Shown: positions 44,633 to 53,998, numbered from the stretch's first letter. The stretch is DNA of 64,000 nt from Desulfosporosinus fructosivorans (GCF_004766045.1 NZ_SPQQ01000004.1:1-64000), one strand, 5' to 3'. Notes: generated by a model from the sequence alone, not told the origin. Numbers and translations: made by a program.

Positions 44633-44667
44633 AAAACCCGCTATTCATGCGGGTTTTCGGTTTTTTA
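44633..44667 (+). terminator. Terminator after tRNA-Leu
   Basis: AAAACCCGC / GCGGGTTTT hairpin followed by a T run, 12 bases after the tRNA end. Confidence 0.92.
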
Positions 44668-44698
44668 TAGTGGTAATTTTAAAATGTACCCTAGAAAA

Positions 44699-44830
44699 CG
44701 GACAGCAAGGGTTTTCAAAACCCTTCATTTTGGACAGGCGGATTTTCAAAACCCCTAAACTCGGACAGGTGGATTTTTGAAACCCTTAACCTCTGACAAT
44801 AGTGGTTTTTGACTCCAGTTCAGACAGGTA
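44699..44830 (+). repeat. Degenerate ~30-base repeats at the IS left end
   Basis: Four units beginning with GGACAG or close variants (TGACAA, AGACAG), each followed by GGATTTTCAAAACCC-like DNA. Iterated sites of this sort usually bind the transposase. They are too divergent and too near the IS genes to be a CRISPR array. Confidence 0.7.
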
Positions 44831-44866
44831 TTACAATAAAACTGAACTGAATTGGAGGCCTGCCGC

Positions 44867-45271
44867 ATGGCGAACAAGAAATTTACTGAAGAAGATATGA
44901 ATCATCTCCGAGCAAGTCCTTATGTTTTGGATGTAAGCCCTAGTATTGTGCATTTCTCGGCCAGATTTAAGGAACTGTTTTGGAATTCAATACAAGAAGG
45001 AAAAGAGCCGCGAGATATTGTTATCGAGCTCGGCGTCGATCCGGATATTCTTGGCGAATATCGTGTAAACGGATTGAAAGGTATGATCCGAAATGAAGTA
45101 CGAGCGGGAAAAGGGTTCAGGGACTTAAAAACATACGGGTCATATCTCAAAGACTACACAGATCCAGAAGCAAAAGTAAAGTACCTTGAACAGCAACTGG
45201 CATACAAAGATCAGGAGATAGAATTCCTAAAAAAAATTGTATCTCTAGGCCGGGAGGATGCGGAATCATGA
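44867..45271 (+). CDS. IS3-family transposase OrfA
   Basis: A 134-residue DNA-binding protein with a helix-turn-helix region (IVIELGVDPDILGEYRVNG) and a C-terminal leucine-zipper coiled coil (VKYLEQQLAYKDQEIEFLKK). GGAGG precedes the ATG; an earlier ATG at 44852 is less well placed. Overlaps orfB by four bases (ATGA), which suggests coupled translation instead of the more usual -1 frameshift. Confidence 0.88.
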   Translation: MANKKFTEEDMNHLRASPYVLDVSPSIVHFSARFKELFWNSIQEGKEPRDIVIELGVDPDILGEYRVNGLKGMIRNEVRAGKGFRDLKTYGSYLKDYTDPEAKVKYLEQQLAYKDQEIEFLKKIVSLGREDAES

Positions 45272-46221
45272 ATGTTCCCGCATCTGCCAAGTATGCTATC
45301 ATCCGTGAGATGACCCAGCGAGACAACAATTTGCTGAATATTGCCTGGCTGTGCGCTGCTGCTGGTGTTTCTCGGTCTGGATATTACCATTACCTTGAAA
45401 CGGAAGACCTCAGACAACACCGTGAAGAACAAGACCACAAGGATTTCCTAATAATTCTGGAGGCTTACCGGTTTCGTGGTTACAACAAGGGAGCTCGCGG
45501 TATTTACATGCGGCTTCTTCATATGGCTCCTCCGGTGCACATGAACATTAAGAAGATCCGACGTTTGATGAACAAATATGGGCTAATATGTCCTATTCGC
45601 AAAGCAAATCCGTACCGGAGAATGGCCAAAGCACTAAGAACCAGCAATGTTGCTCCCAACCTGCTGAACCGGGAATTTGAAACACACGGCCCCCGTGCTG
45701 TTCTGCTGACGGATATTACCTACATCATTAATGGGAAGGCGCCACGGTGCTATATGTCTACTATCATCGACGCCTGTACAAAAGAGTTGCTCGCTTGGGT
45801 ACTGAGCGAATCTCTCGAAATCGATTTTGTTCTGGAAACCGTGAATCAGCTCATCGAGAATTATGGTATCTCTTTGACAGCCGAGACCCTGATTAATTCG
45901 GATCAAGGGGCACACTACACAAGCATCAAGTTTATACAGCTGATAAAAGACAGTGAACTGAGGCAGTCCATGTCCCGAAAGGCAAACTGTTGGGATAACG
46001 CTCCGCAGGAATCCTTTTACGGTCACATGAAAGATGAAGTTGACATTTCTCAGTGCACAACGTTTGAAGAAATTCACCAAGTGATCAGCGGCTGGACTGA
46101 TTATTACAACATCGAGCGATACCAATGGGATTTGGCAAGATTAGCTCCAAGGGAGTATTACAAGTATTTCGTTACAGGAAAATACCCATTAACAATACCA
46201 AAAGCAAAAGGTGAAGATTGA
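45268..46221 (+). CDS. IS3-family transposase OrfB (DDE integrase)
   Basis: A 317-residue retroviral-type integrase catalytic protein: N-terminal HTH_21 part (GARGIYMRLL, MNKYGLICPIR) and the rve core with the DDE triad in LLTDITYI, NSDQGAHYTS and NAPQESFYGHMKDE. Full length, so the element may be active. Confidence 0.93.
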   Translation: MNVPASAKYAIIREMTQRDNNLLNIAWLCAAAGVSRSGYYHYLETEDLRQHREEQDHKDFLIILEAYRFRGYNKGARGIYMRLLHMAPPVHMNIKKIRRLMNKYGLICPIRKANPYRRMAKALRTSNVAPNLLNREFETHGPRAVLLTDITYIINGKAPRCYMSTIIDACTKELLAWVLSESLEIDFVLETVNQLIENYGISLTAETLINSDQGAHYTSIKFIQLIKDSELRQSMSRKANCWDNAPQESFYGHMKDEVDISQCTTFEEIHQVISGWTDYYNIERYQWDLARLAPREYYKYFVTGKYPLTIPKAKGED

Positions 46222-46250
46222 AGGTGGGGCTCTGCCCCACACCCCGAGGT

Positions 46251-46518
46251 TTTTCGCTTTGGTTTCCAGGGAGGCAGTATTTGCCTGCAATAAAAAGAAG
46301 CGGTGCTGATACGCACCGCCCTCCCTTGTAAACCCACACGGGCGCTCGGGTCGCTCCTCAGCGTTGCCCTATCCTCCCTTGCGGTAAAGCACCTTTAGTA
46401 TAACAGAAATACCTATTTGATTGGAATCTCAAAAACCCAAATTGTCCTTGACATGGGGTACACAACATTTTGCTTGTTTTTTTCAGAGAAGTATTTTATA
46501 AGACAAAAAAGAAGACAA
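46251..46518. other. Gene-free stretch between two insertion sequences
   Basis: Holds small GC-rich hairpins (for example GCGGTGC-TGATAC-GCACCGC near 46300) and the presumed outer end of the decayed IS1182-like element. No gene seen. Confidence 0.4.
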
Positions 46519-47632
46519 TTATGCCCTCATAACCTCCACCAATTTCTTTGTCCCAACCATATTAATGGCCCTTTTCAGATTATATGCAAGAAAACTAAGC
46601 CCCAGCTCGCCTGTGGCTTTTTCTATGCCCTTACATAACAGATAATGGGCTCCATGGTACCATTTGACCGTACCAAAGGGATGTTCCGAGAGGCATAAGC
46701 GCAGTTTTTGTGTCGGTATGTCGTCGCGTATATGTAGAACCACTTTCTTTTTGGTTCGCCTTTCAAGAAGTGAGAAGGCATTGTAGGGCGTTTCCGAAGC
46801 AGGAAACACCTGCAGCGGTCGCAACGCAGTGCCATACATCAGAACCGGCACATACCGGGTGCTTGGTCCAAATTTTACTACCTTGTAATCTTTCCTCGAA
46901 GTACAGCGATTGGGGCATTGCCGACAGGCTAAGCGGTTCTGATAGCTGGCACTTCCCCCTTTATGGGTGCGTACTTTTGTTAAAATACAACCCATCGGGC
47001 AGGTAACAGTATCATTCAGATTGCGGACGAAGCAACTGATCTGGTTCTGCTCTTAGACCTCGATGGACATAATTGTATGCTCGTAAAATGTGGGCAGAAC
47101 TCCGGCCTTATCCGTATCAGCTTCTTTTTTAAAATTTCCTCGTTATACATTTTCTTTCGCCCGTTAACTGCCCGGAATTTTGAACCATCAATAGCAATCA
47201 GTTCCCGCTCATACAGCTTCAGATCCATACATACATTGACAAATGCCTTAAAGACATGTTTGATGGCTTTAGCATTATTTTTTCGAAAGTCCGAAATGGT
47301 TCGAAAATCGGGTGTCAAGCGGTTAAGCAGATAGATTAGCTCAATATTGCGCCCACATTCGAGCATCAGTCTACGGCTGGAACGGATGCGGTTAAAGAAC
47401 CGTATATGTAAAGTTTAAGTAGTTCTCTAGGATCATAGGGAGGTCTACCTGTCCTGGCCGGTGTTGCTCTTTGAATCTCTAATTTGTCCATAGTTAAATG
47501 ATCGACAAAGGCATCAATGACTCGAACAGGATTATTTTCGTCCACTAGCTCTTCAAGAGTTACTGGATAGAGATGCATTTGGGTCCGGTTTTCTCCGTAA
47601 ATGAATCCCATAGTGACACCCCTTTTAAGCAA
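46519..47632 (-). pseudogene. Broken IS1182-family transposase
   Basis: Three pieces in different frames on the minus strand. The N-terminal piece (47366-47632) starts MGFIYGENRTQMHLYPV and has the DUF772 pattern RTGRPPYDPRELLKLYIYG; the middle piece (47016-47366) has RTISDFRKNN and AIDGSKFRAVNG with the first catalytic Asp; the C-terminal piece (46519-46995) has KLRLCLSEHPFGTVKWY and KATGELGLSFLAYNLKR. Internal stops and a missing central portion show it is dead. A second copy of its 5' end lies at 56578-56762. Confidence 0.88.
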
Positions 47633-47712
47633 TCCCCTTATATGGTTATTATACCATTTTTTGTCTCAATATGGGCGTTTATGGTGACTTTTCGGACAAT
47701 CTGACCAATTAG

Positions 47713-48042
47713 AAAGTAACCGTTAACTTAGCTCCTGCAGACTTGCGTAAAGAGGGATCAGGTCTCGATCTGCCGATTGCAATAGGGATTCTTGCAGCGA
47801 CAGGACAATGCCTTTGCCCAAGTCTTAATCAGGATGTTTTCTCCGGCGAACTATCCCTAGAAGGAACCTTGAGACCAGTTCCAGGCGTATTGACGATGAG
47901 CATCGCTCTGAATAAGGAGAATAATAAACTGGACTTTGAAGGGGCGAGGATTTCAGAGGGGTTCTGTTTGATAATTCCTCCTAATAATTTAGTTGAAGCC
48001 CGTCTGGTTAATAGGTTGGAACACATAGCACGTCGACCTTGA
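47713..48042 (+). pseudogene. comM (yifB) fragment
   Basis: About 110 residues from the N-terminal domain of the Mg-chelatase-like AAA+ protein ComM/YifB: VTVNLAPADLRKEGSGLDLPIAIGILAATGQ-type stretch (seen in frame from 47716) and FSGELSLEGTLRPVPGVL. Full ComM is about 510 residues; the start was cut by the IS1182-like element and the rest is missing. ComM is a helicase for natural transformation (family knowledge), so the remnant may mean lost competence or a second intact copy elsewhere. Confidence 0.85.
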
Positions 48043-48153
48043 GGCAAATAGTACAAGCACTTGAAAAAAAAGAGTGACTTCGAAGATGATATATCGTCAT
48101 CCCAGCCTCCATAATATTTAAATTCAAGAAAAAATAAAATAAACCTTCTTTTT

Positions 48154-48178
48154 TACAATAAAGGGTATTTTATTGTAA
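48154..48178 (+). repeat. AT-rich hairpin
   Basis: TTACAATAAA / TTTATTGTAA arms around a short spacer, after the comM fragment. Could end transcription, but stability is low. The rest of the 250-base gap shows no gene. Confidence 0.4.
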
Positions 48179-48292
48179 CCTTTTACCATGCTGTAAGACT
48201 CTATAGTAATAGAACCATATTTATCTTAGAAAGGAGGACAGAAAAATTTAATTTCAATAACAATATCCCATAAATGAAAGGAAGCGAATATT

Positions 48293-49075
48293 ATGCAAAA
48301 GAAAAAAAAATTCCTCAGTTTGATACTTGCAATAGCCACCGTCATTGCACTCGGAGTCCCAGCTCTTGCACAAAGTCCTATTATCACCAGTAAAGGTGCT
48401 CTTTCTAGCAGCGAAATTATACAGCTAAAGAAAAACTTCAGTTCAGAGAATGTACCTGTAGATACACAACGAATGCTTATTGAGAAGCTTAATAGTGGAC
48501 AGTTAATCAATTCCATGGACTCTAAATTTACGGCACTAATTCCAGAAGGCGCGCTTAATGTCTCTGAAAATCAACCCGTAAAAAAATTTGTTTTCCCAGA
48601 TGGTTCATATATCAAAAATTCAATGAAGGTAACAAAAAAAATTAGTATTATTCCTGAAAATAGAGCTCAGTTAATTGAGGCTATTGGAAATACGCAAGAA
48701 GTTGACACTCTTTTGGCGACTGAGAGTTCTGCAAACGGAATAGTTTCTCCAATGGTTTTACCACCGAAAACTTTTATGGGAGTCTACATGCAAAAGGAAT
48801 CCGGGAATGTAAGCGCGAGCTTTTATACTAATTTCGTAGAAAAGGATGCTCAGGCTAGCTATATTATTAAGTCGTATACTTCCTCAGTTGCCGTCACAGG
48901 TGGTACGTATACGAAAGACCCTATCGATTATACAACTAACCAGTATCAAGACGGTAGCACACCAGCGCAGGCTCAACTTGATTTCACAGTGACTCTTATA
49001 GGTGGGTCCGCAATGTCTGATTATCATCTTGTTTTTAATGTACGAGATTATAGCTATTGGGGAAGTCTTATTTAG
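48293..49075 (+). CDS. Secreted protein of unknown function
   Basis: A 260-residue protein with a clear Sec signal peptide: MQKKKKF, hydrophobic core LILAIATVIALG and cleavage site PALAQS (after residue 26). The mature part is rich in Ser, Thr and Val with likely beta structure towards the C terminus (SASFYTNFVE, AQLDFTVTLIGG). No cysteines, no lipobox and no cell-wall anchor seen. GGAAG lies before the ATG. Ends with its own terminator, so it is a single-gene unit. No family recognised. Confidence 0.85.
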   Translation: MQKKKKFLSLILAIATVIALGVPALAQSPIITSKGALSSSEIIQLKKNFSSENVPVDTQRMLIEKLNSGQLINSMDSKFTALIPEGALNVSENQPVKKFVFPDGSYIKNSMKVTKKISIIPENRAQLIEAIGNTQEVDTLLATESSANGIVSPMVLPPKTFMGVYMQKESGNVSASFYTNFVEKDAQASYIIKSYTSSVAVTGGTYTKDPIDYTTNQYQDGSTPAQAQLDFTVTLIGGSAMSDYHLVFNVRDYSYWGSLI

Positions 49076-49097
49076 TTAAGGAATTTTATTCTATTGG

Positions 49098-49135
49098 TCA
49101 AAAACTCACCTCTTTATAAACTTGGTGAGTTTTTG
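49098..49135 (+). terminator. Terminator of the secreted protein gene
   Basis: AAAAACTCACC / GGTGAGTTTTT arms, 11 bases, with a T-rich end, 23 bases after the stop codon. Confidence 0.92.
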
Positions 49136-49200
49136 GCTATTTCCATTAATTAAAGAAGAATCTATAATATATTGTTTTTACATAAAGGAGGGTTAATGTT

Positions 49201-49377
49201 ATGTATCCTACGCTTGCATTTATTACATTCTCAACAACATTCGCTGTTTTTCTAGCCTTTTTACTTATTTTACTAGTAATAATCATACCTTTTATATGCA
49301 TAATTACAAAGCAGAAAAAAGCCGAGAAAATTCTTTACCAAATTTTACATTCAATAGAGACTAAAGCAAAAGATTAA
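49201..49377 (+). CDS. 58-residue single-pass membrane protein
   Basis: Reads MYPTLAFITFSTTFAVF followed by one long hydrophobic helix and a basic, amphipathic tail (KQKKAEKILYQILH). A strong AAAGGAGGG ribosome binding site lies eight bases before the ATG, which makes it a real gene despite its size. It stands 125 bases after the secreted protein gene, behind its terminator. Unknown function. Confidence 0.7.
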   Translation: MYPTLAFITFSTTFAVFLAFLLILLVIIIPFICIITKQKKAEKILYQILHSIETKAKD

Positions 49378-49523
49378 GGGTGGTATACATTTAGAGATCA
49401 AAGAGTATTCGTATCACCGTTTTTGTAGAGTAGCACCGGGCTTGTTCTTCATACTGGGCGTTTGGGTAATAATTGACCTTGTGTAAGGGCCTTTAAGTCG
49501 ATTTAATTACCTCGGGAGGAGCA

Positions 49524-49826
49524 ATGCCTGGAGACTATGTCGACATATTGGTGTCCAGCGGCAAACAAACGAACGGACAACCTAGTCAATTGAATACTTT
49601 ATTTCGCCACAAACGGATTGTTGCCGTATTCAATGCAGGCGCACAAAAGATTGAAAGTAGATCCACGGCGAACGCCGCCGGCGGACTCTCAATGACACCC
49701 GCCGCCGTTTACACACTGGCGTCGGTTACGATCGCTGCAAGTTCTACCCAAGAACGTGACCAGATTATGAGTGCTGGTAAAGTCGTGCTAAGTATATCGC
49801 CTTGGGAAGGTGAAACGAGTCCTTAG
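49524..49826 (+). pseudogene. CpaB/RcpC-like fragment (Flp pilus assembly)
   Basis: About 100 residues matching the second half of CpaB proteins: MPGDYVDILVSS, an ITSGGA stretch in frame before the ATG, a central RIVAVFNAGAQ and the ending VTIAASSTQERDQIMSAGKVVLSI (SAF-like/RcpC domain). The N-terminal membrane helix and SAF domain are missing and no other pilus genes are near, so it is a remnant. GGGAGGAG precedes the ATG, so a short product could still be made. Confidence 0.65.
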
Positions 49827-49981
49827 TCAATAATCTGATACGCTTATCCTTTGTAGACAAAGTGTCTGAGATAGAGAGCAAGCTCTACCATATGAGTGAC
49901 CGTTTGTTCACACATACTGACATCCAGAATTAGATAATAAGATTTTGCTGAATAGTTGAACTTTAGTCACAGGACTAAGGT
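49827..49981 (+). other. Short tail-like reading frame, no gene called
   Basis: The plus frame SFVDKVSEIESKLYHMSDRLF runs to a stop at 49934-49936 without start or ribosome binding site. It may be the end of a lost gene. Confidence 0.25.
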
Positions 49982-50560
49982 TCAATTATTTTTCATGTAT
50001 TGAGCTTTTAAATCCTTTAAAATAAAATGCTGCCACCGTTTCCTTAGCATTTCATAATGAAAATAGTTAACAACTTTCCACTGCTTATCTTCTCTCAATA
50101 CTCCTTCTGTCACGAGTACATGAACATGAGGATTCCATTTCAGATCTCGTCCAAACGTATGGATCGCGCAAACTATGCCTGGGGTTGGTTTCTGCTTCTT
50201 ACTCCGTTCCCAAAATGAGCTTATAATCGTTTCTCCTGCTGCATCCGATAAGTCCTTTAACAGCTTCCTATCTTTTAAAAAAACTATTCTCAGTTTCTCG
50301 GGTATAGTAAATACCATATGACGGTGGGGTACGTCTAAAAGCTCTTGACATAGGTTTTCTACCCAATCATCTGTAGACTTTTTTCCGCAAGATGTACAAA
50401 ATCGACTCTTGCAAGTAAATGCTACATACTTACGTTCGCCACAAGTGGGACAACGATATTCACTATAGCCTTCGCTTAACTCTCGGCACTTTAGCATTTT
50501 CGTAATTTCTTTAGATACGACATCTCGAACCTTATTATTTGTTTCGAATTTTCCCCATTG
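49982..50560 (-). pseudogene. IS91-family transposase, truncated
   Basis: The N-terminal part of a Y2/HUH transposase: DQWGKFETNNKVRDVV, zinc-binding CPTCGERKYVAFTCKSRFC-type cysteines and the HUH motif in WNPHVHVLVTEG. The frame stays open upstream until the next insertion begins near 50545, and the C-terminal catalytic tyrosines are missing. Two truncations make it inactive. Confidence 0.85.
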
Positions 50561-51820
50561 ATCTGCAAATATTTAAAGATGCTTTTAATCGGCTACTTGT
50601 ACGGGATAGATTCCGAACGGAAGCTTGAGGAAGAAGTCACAGTCAACAACGCCTATCGCTGGTTTCTTGGCCTTGACCTGGAGGATAAAGTTCCGGATCA
50701 CTCCATCTTCTCCCAGAACCGCCGACGCAGATTCAAAGACTCAGAGGTGTTTCAGGAGATATTTCATGAGGTCGTTAAAAAATGTGCCGAGGCAGGACTC
50801 ATAGGCGGCGAATGCGTGGTAATGGATTCCACCCATATCAAGGCCAACGCCGCTAACGGCAACGCGGAAACGGTACTTCTCATGGAAGGGCCGGATGAGT
50901 ACTGGCAAAAGCTAAATGACGAACATGGTCAAAAGGTCAGGCAAAAAAGAGAAGATGCCGACATGACCGTAAAAATAAAGAAAAAGTCCGTCTCCGATCC
51001 TGAAGCCGGATGGATGCATAGGCACCCCAAGCCCGCAGGCTTTCACTATCTATGCCATCAAAGCTCGGACATCCGGTATGGTATCGTAACAGACGTACAT
51101 GTCACCCCTGGTGATGTGACAGACGCGCCCTATTGTGTTAAACGGATAGCATCCCAGAAGCAAAAACTAAACATTGCCTACCGCTTTGCCGGATTGGACA
51201 GCGGCTATGATACAGTAGCTGTACATCACGGTTTGCATGAGCTTGGTATTAGGGGGTATATCCATCTGAATACCGGCCATAATGCTAATTGGCGCAAAGA
51301 AAGAGGACTGTTTAGTATTGAAGACTTCAAATATGACGCAATAAATGACCGTTATATCTGTCCAAACGGATGCACGCTGCGTTATATAGGCGTGAGAAAA
51401 GTACGATATAGAGTCGGCAAAAACTACGTATCAAAGTCAAAAGACTGTAAATGCTGTCCTTTGAAAAGCCTCTGTATTACCGGAAAAGCCGGTTACAAGG
51501 AAGTCCGACGTGATTTTTATCAAGAGGATCAGGAACGCAACCACGCTTTAATCGGTACTGCCCTATACCGCTATGTGATGCGAAAGCGACAGGTGATCTG
51601 CGAAGGGAATTTTGCGCTTCAAAAGCGATGTCACAATCTAAGGTTCACCCGCAAGAGAGGTGTTGAGAAAGTTCGAGAGCAATGCCTCTTTTCGGCGATG
51701 GCACTGAACCTGAAAAGACTGGTGAAATACGGGACAGCGCCGTTAAGGCCGGCTGTCCCGTCTCTAATTTATAGTCTGAATTTTGCTCTGCAAAGAAATC
51801 TCCCATTAAGAACTTGTTGA
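50558..51820 (+). pseudogene. IS1182-family transposase, 5' truncated
   Basis: A 420-residue frame holding most of an IS1182 transposase: MLLIGYLYGIDSERKLEEEV, PDHSIFSQNRRR, catalytic Asp in VVMDSTHIKANA, GLDSGYD and the C-terminal cysteine-rich part CKCCPLKSLC, then CEGNFALQKR with the likely catalytic Glu. The usual first ~45 residues (DUF772 start) are lost at the junction with the IS91 fragment. No good ribosome binding site. Different from the element at 46.5-47.6 kb. Confidence 0.85.
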
Positions 51821-52016
51821 TAGTTATATAAATTTAATTTTATCCCTATTTGTCAACAGACCCGCGCTTGCCGATTTGAGTTGTTGTACATAATGCGTCT
51901 ACTGCGTAGTAGGAATTACATCTCAATACCCGTATTTCTCCACAAAGAATATCTTTGGTATTGGTAAGGATAATAATTACATAATTTGCTTTGATAGCTT
52001 GCCATTCTACTCATCT

Positions 52017-52674
52017 TCAACTACATATTAATCGTATTTGTAAGTACTTTTCTTTTTCAAACACCCCAAATTTTATTACTTTTTCTACTTTAAATTGGTC
52101 AAATGTCATGTCAATGATAACGTCTTTATTACCATCTATGTGCTCCGCAAATTTAAATAAATCATTGGTGTTAGAATCACACCAGGCTAACAATTTTCTA
52201 TAATCGTCAATCGATGATCCTGATCCTATCGACAAAATCTCATGTTGATGGGCAACATATGGTTTGAAGTTGGGAGAACATAGCCTTATTAAAGCTGTTT
52301 TTGGGATACATGCATCTCCAATAGTTATTTTAGACACTGGAAAAGTTCCTATCATAAGTAAATGACAACCTAATTTTTTCTCTAATACAGGAGCATTGTT
52401 GTATATATGCTTTGCTTTGCTACTCCATTTCTGCGCAACAAAACTAGGAATAAACCCCTTTTGGTCTTTCTCATTCTTTATACAGTCCGCTAGTCCATCA
52501 AGCATTTTAAAACCCAAGTTGACGCTACCAGCAATCCAGCGCCTATATTATTGTAATAGGATAAAACTTTTGAAGGCAGTCTAGTTCAGAACTATTACCC
52601 CATGATGCCTTAATAATAAGGCAAAACTGTAGCCCATGAATGAATGTATTTACTCCAATTATCCAAGTCACCAT
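52017..52674 (-). pseudogene. Proteasome-like Ntn hydrolase, two frameshifts
   Basis: Read across frames the minus strand gives MVTWIIGVNTFIHG, SWGNSSELDCLQKFYPI, then NNIGAG, then AGSVNLGFKMLDGL and later SIGSGSSIDDYRKLL. This order matches proteasome beta/HslV-like Ntn hydrolases (Thr near the N terminus, GF-AGS helix, GSG loop). The first frame ends in TAG near 52543; two small shifts around 52535-52550 are needed to continue. GAGGTGAG precedes the ATG at 52674. The C-terminal 166 residues remain open. Family assignment is by eye. Confidence 0.55.
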
Positions 52675-52756
52675 TCTCACCTCATTAAAAATGATACACC
52701 GCCTTGGTGATAATTCAATAATCGTTAATTTGATGCCTCAACTGAGTAATGACATA

Positions 52757-53590
52757 CTATAACTCATACATTATCGAACCACTTGTAGAGTCTATCAATG
52801 TAGATTGGTTTATTAATTGAAAATATTCTTCATTATTTATAAGAATTTTTTCAAAGACCAAAACCTTCGTTGGAAAATAGTACTTGTCAATAGCGTCAGG
52901 GCTTAAAACAATGTTAATGCCTTCTTTATCAACTGCTATTGAAGGGTAGCATAGTCCATCTAAATCTCCTCTTGCAAATAAAATCTCTTTCACTATAACA
53001 GATATTTTATAATTATACTCCTCACCTATTCTCACTTTCTTAAGTGATTCGGATTCTAAAAACTTCTGAATTAATGTGAACTTCTTGATATTCTCATGGG
53101 TCTTTAAAATACTGTGGGCTTTATTGTGTTTTTCAATTGGTTCGACATTGACACTAATTCCCGGTATAGATTTATAATCATTTAAAAATATATTTGGAAC
53201 TTTTAACTTCCTTTTAGGTTCTTTAAGTTCACACTCCATTACCGATACTACATCTCCAACCTGAGCATTAATCTCAGAAGTTGCTATCAGTTGGTGCGTA
53301 CCACAGTAAAACATTTGTTCATGAATAGCATTAAACCTTCCAAGTTTTTTGATTTTCTCCTTGTCTGGGTACCATAGGTCTTTAATATTAGGAAATGATT
53401 TTTTATCCTCATTTATTCTAGCCCTATATACTTTAGGGAAATTGGCACCTATAACCATTTCTAATAAAGGTTCTATAACTTCTCCAATTTGCATTTTTAA
53501 ATAATCAATCGTTATGTCTACTTTGCTCAAATCAAGTTTCGACAACTGTTTGATTTTTTCCGTAAGATCCTTTTCATTCATTTTCTGCAT
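52757..53590 (-). CDS. RES-domain-like protein
   Basis: A 277-residue protein whose pattern fits RES toxins, which degrade NAD+: Arg58 in YRARIN, LWYPDKEKIKKLGRFN with Arg85, FYCGTHQLIATSEI with Tyr95 and Glu106, and YPSIAVDKEGINIVLSPD with Ser217. RES needs Arg, Glu and Ser in the active site (family knowledge). It has a 45-residue helical N-terminal extension and a large insert between the Glu and Ser parts. No Xre-type antitoxin gene is adjacent; the broken Ntn hydrolase gene follows. It could act in defence or be a solitary relative. Confidence 0.6.
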   Translation of the reverse strand: MQKMNEKDLTEKIKQLSKLDLSKVDITIDYLKMQIGEVIEPLLEMVIGANFPKVYRARINEDKKSFPNIKDLWYPDKEKIKKLGRFNAIHEQMFYCGTHQLIATSEINAQVGDVVSVMECELKEPKRKLKVPNIFLNDYKSIPGISVNVEPIEKHNKAHSILKTHENIKKFTLIQKFLESESLKKVRIGEEYNYKISVIVKEILFARGDLDGLCYPSIAVDKEGINIVLSPDAIDKYYFPTKVLVFEKILINNEEYFQLINQSTLIDSTSGSIMYEL

Positions 53591-53695
53591 ATACCAATTA
53601 GTCCCTTCTATACTTAAATACTAATTTAGTATTCTACATTTTAACCCATTCTCCTTGATTCTCCACAAATCAAATAACCTCGTAGAAGGGCAAAG

Positions 53696-53715
53696 AAAAA
53701 AGACTATCTCTAGTC
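53696..53715 (-). terminator. Terminator of a possible small gene
   Basis: GACTA-GAGA-TAGTC followed by TTTTTT on the minus strand, nested inside a longer GGGCAAAG/CTTTGCCC repeat (53685-53725). Confidence 0.75.
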
Positions 53716-53736
53716 CCTGCTTTGCCCTCCGTGAAA

Positions 53737-53895
53737 TTAAGCCGCTATTACTACGATTAAATCTTGACGTCCTTCTGCAACTAAAATTGCATCAATACCT
53801 ACCTTGAATTTGGAATAGGTCGGGCTAGTTGTTACTGCTACATAGTCAAAACGACTTTCGATAATGCCTTTAGCTAGATATTCCCCTTCCACCAC
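53737..53895 (-). CDS. Possible 52-residue protein or C-terminal remnant
   Basis: A GTG-started frame reading VVEGEYLAKGIIES, FDYVAVTTSPTYSKF and GRQDLIVVIAA, closed by a good terminator 20 bases on. No ribosome binding site is clear and the frame continues upstream without an ATG, so it may be the end of a lost gene. Unknown family. Confidence 0.4.
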   Translation of the reverse strand: MVEGEYLAKGIIESRFDYVAVTTSPTYSKFKVGIDAILVAEGRQDLIVVIAA

Positions 53896-53906
53896 TTTAT
53901 TAGGTA

Positions 53907-53930
53907 AAAGGAAGGATTATCCTTCCTTTT
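53907..53930. terminator. Perfect AT-flanked hairpin
   Basis: AAAAGGAAGGAT / ATCCTTCCTTTT, a perfect palindrome ending in TTTT on both strands. It lies between the small minus-strand frame and the plus-strand membrane protein gene. Confidence 0.7.
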
Positions 53931-53998
53931 AGTAGAACTAGGTAAAAGACAATTATTTATTAAAAAATTGTCAAAGTTAAGGTAAGGGAGTTTATAAA

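Larger units (their letters stand above)
44690..46250 (+). mobile_element. IS3-family insertion sequence, apparently intact
   Basis: Two overlapping transposase genes (orfA, orfB) preceded by an array of degenerate GGACAG-containing repeats. The exact ends were not fixed; no clear target duplication was found by eye. The 3' side carries GGTGGGGCTCTGCCCCACACC-like hairpin DNA at 46223-46244. Inserted right after the tRNA-Leu terminator. Confidence 0.8.

Noticed and set aside
44699..44830. Short repeats as a CRISPR array
   Set aside because: Units are degenerate, spacers are lacking, there are no cas genes and the IS transposase genes follow directly.
52757..53590. RES-Xre toxin-antitoxin operon
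   Set aside because: No Xre/DUF2384-type gene lies next to the RES-like gene; the only XRE regulator in the window is 8 kb away and has its own terminator and operator.
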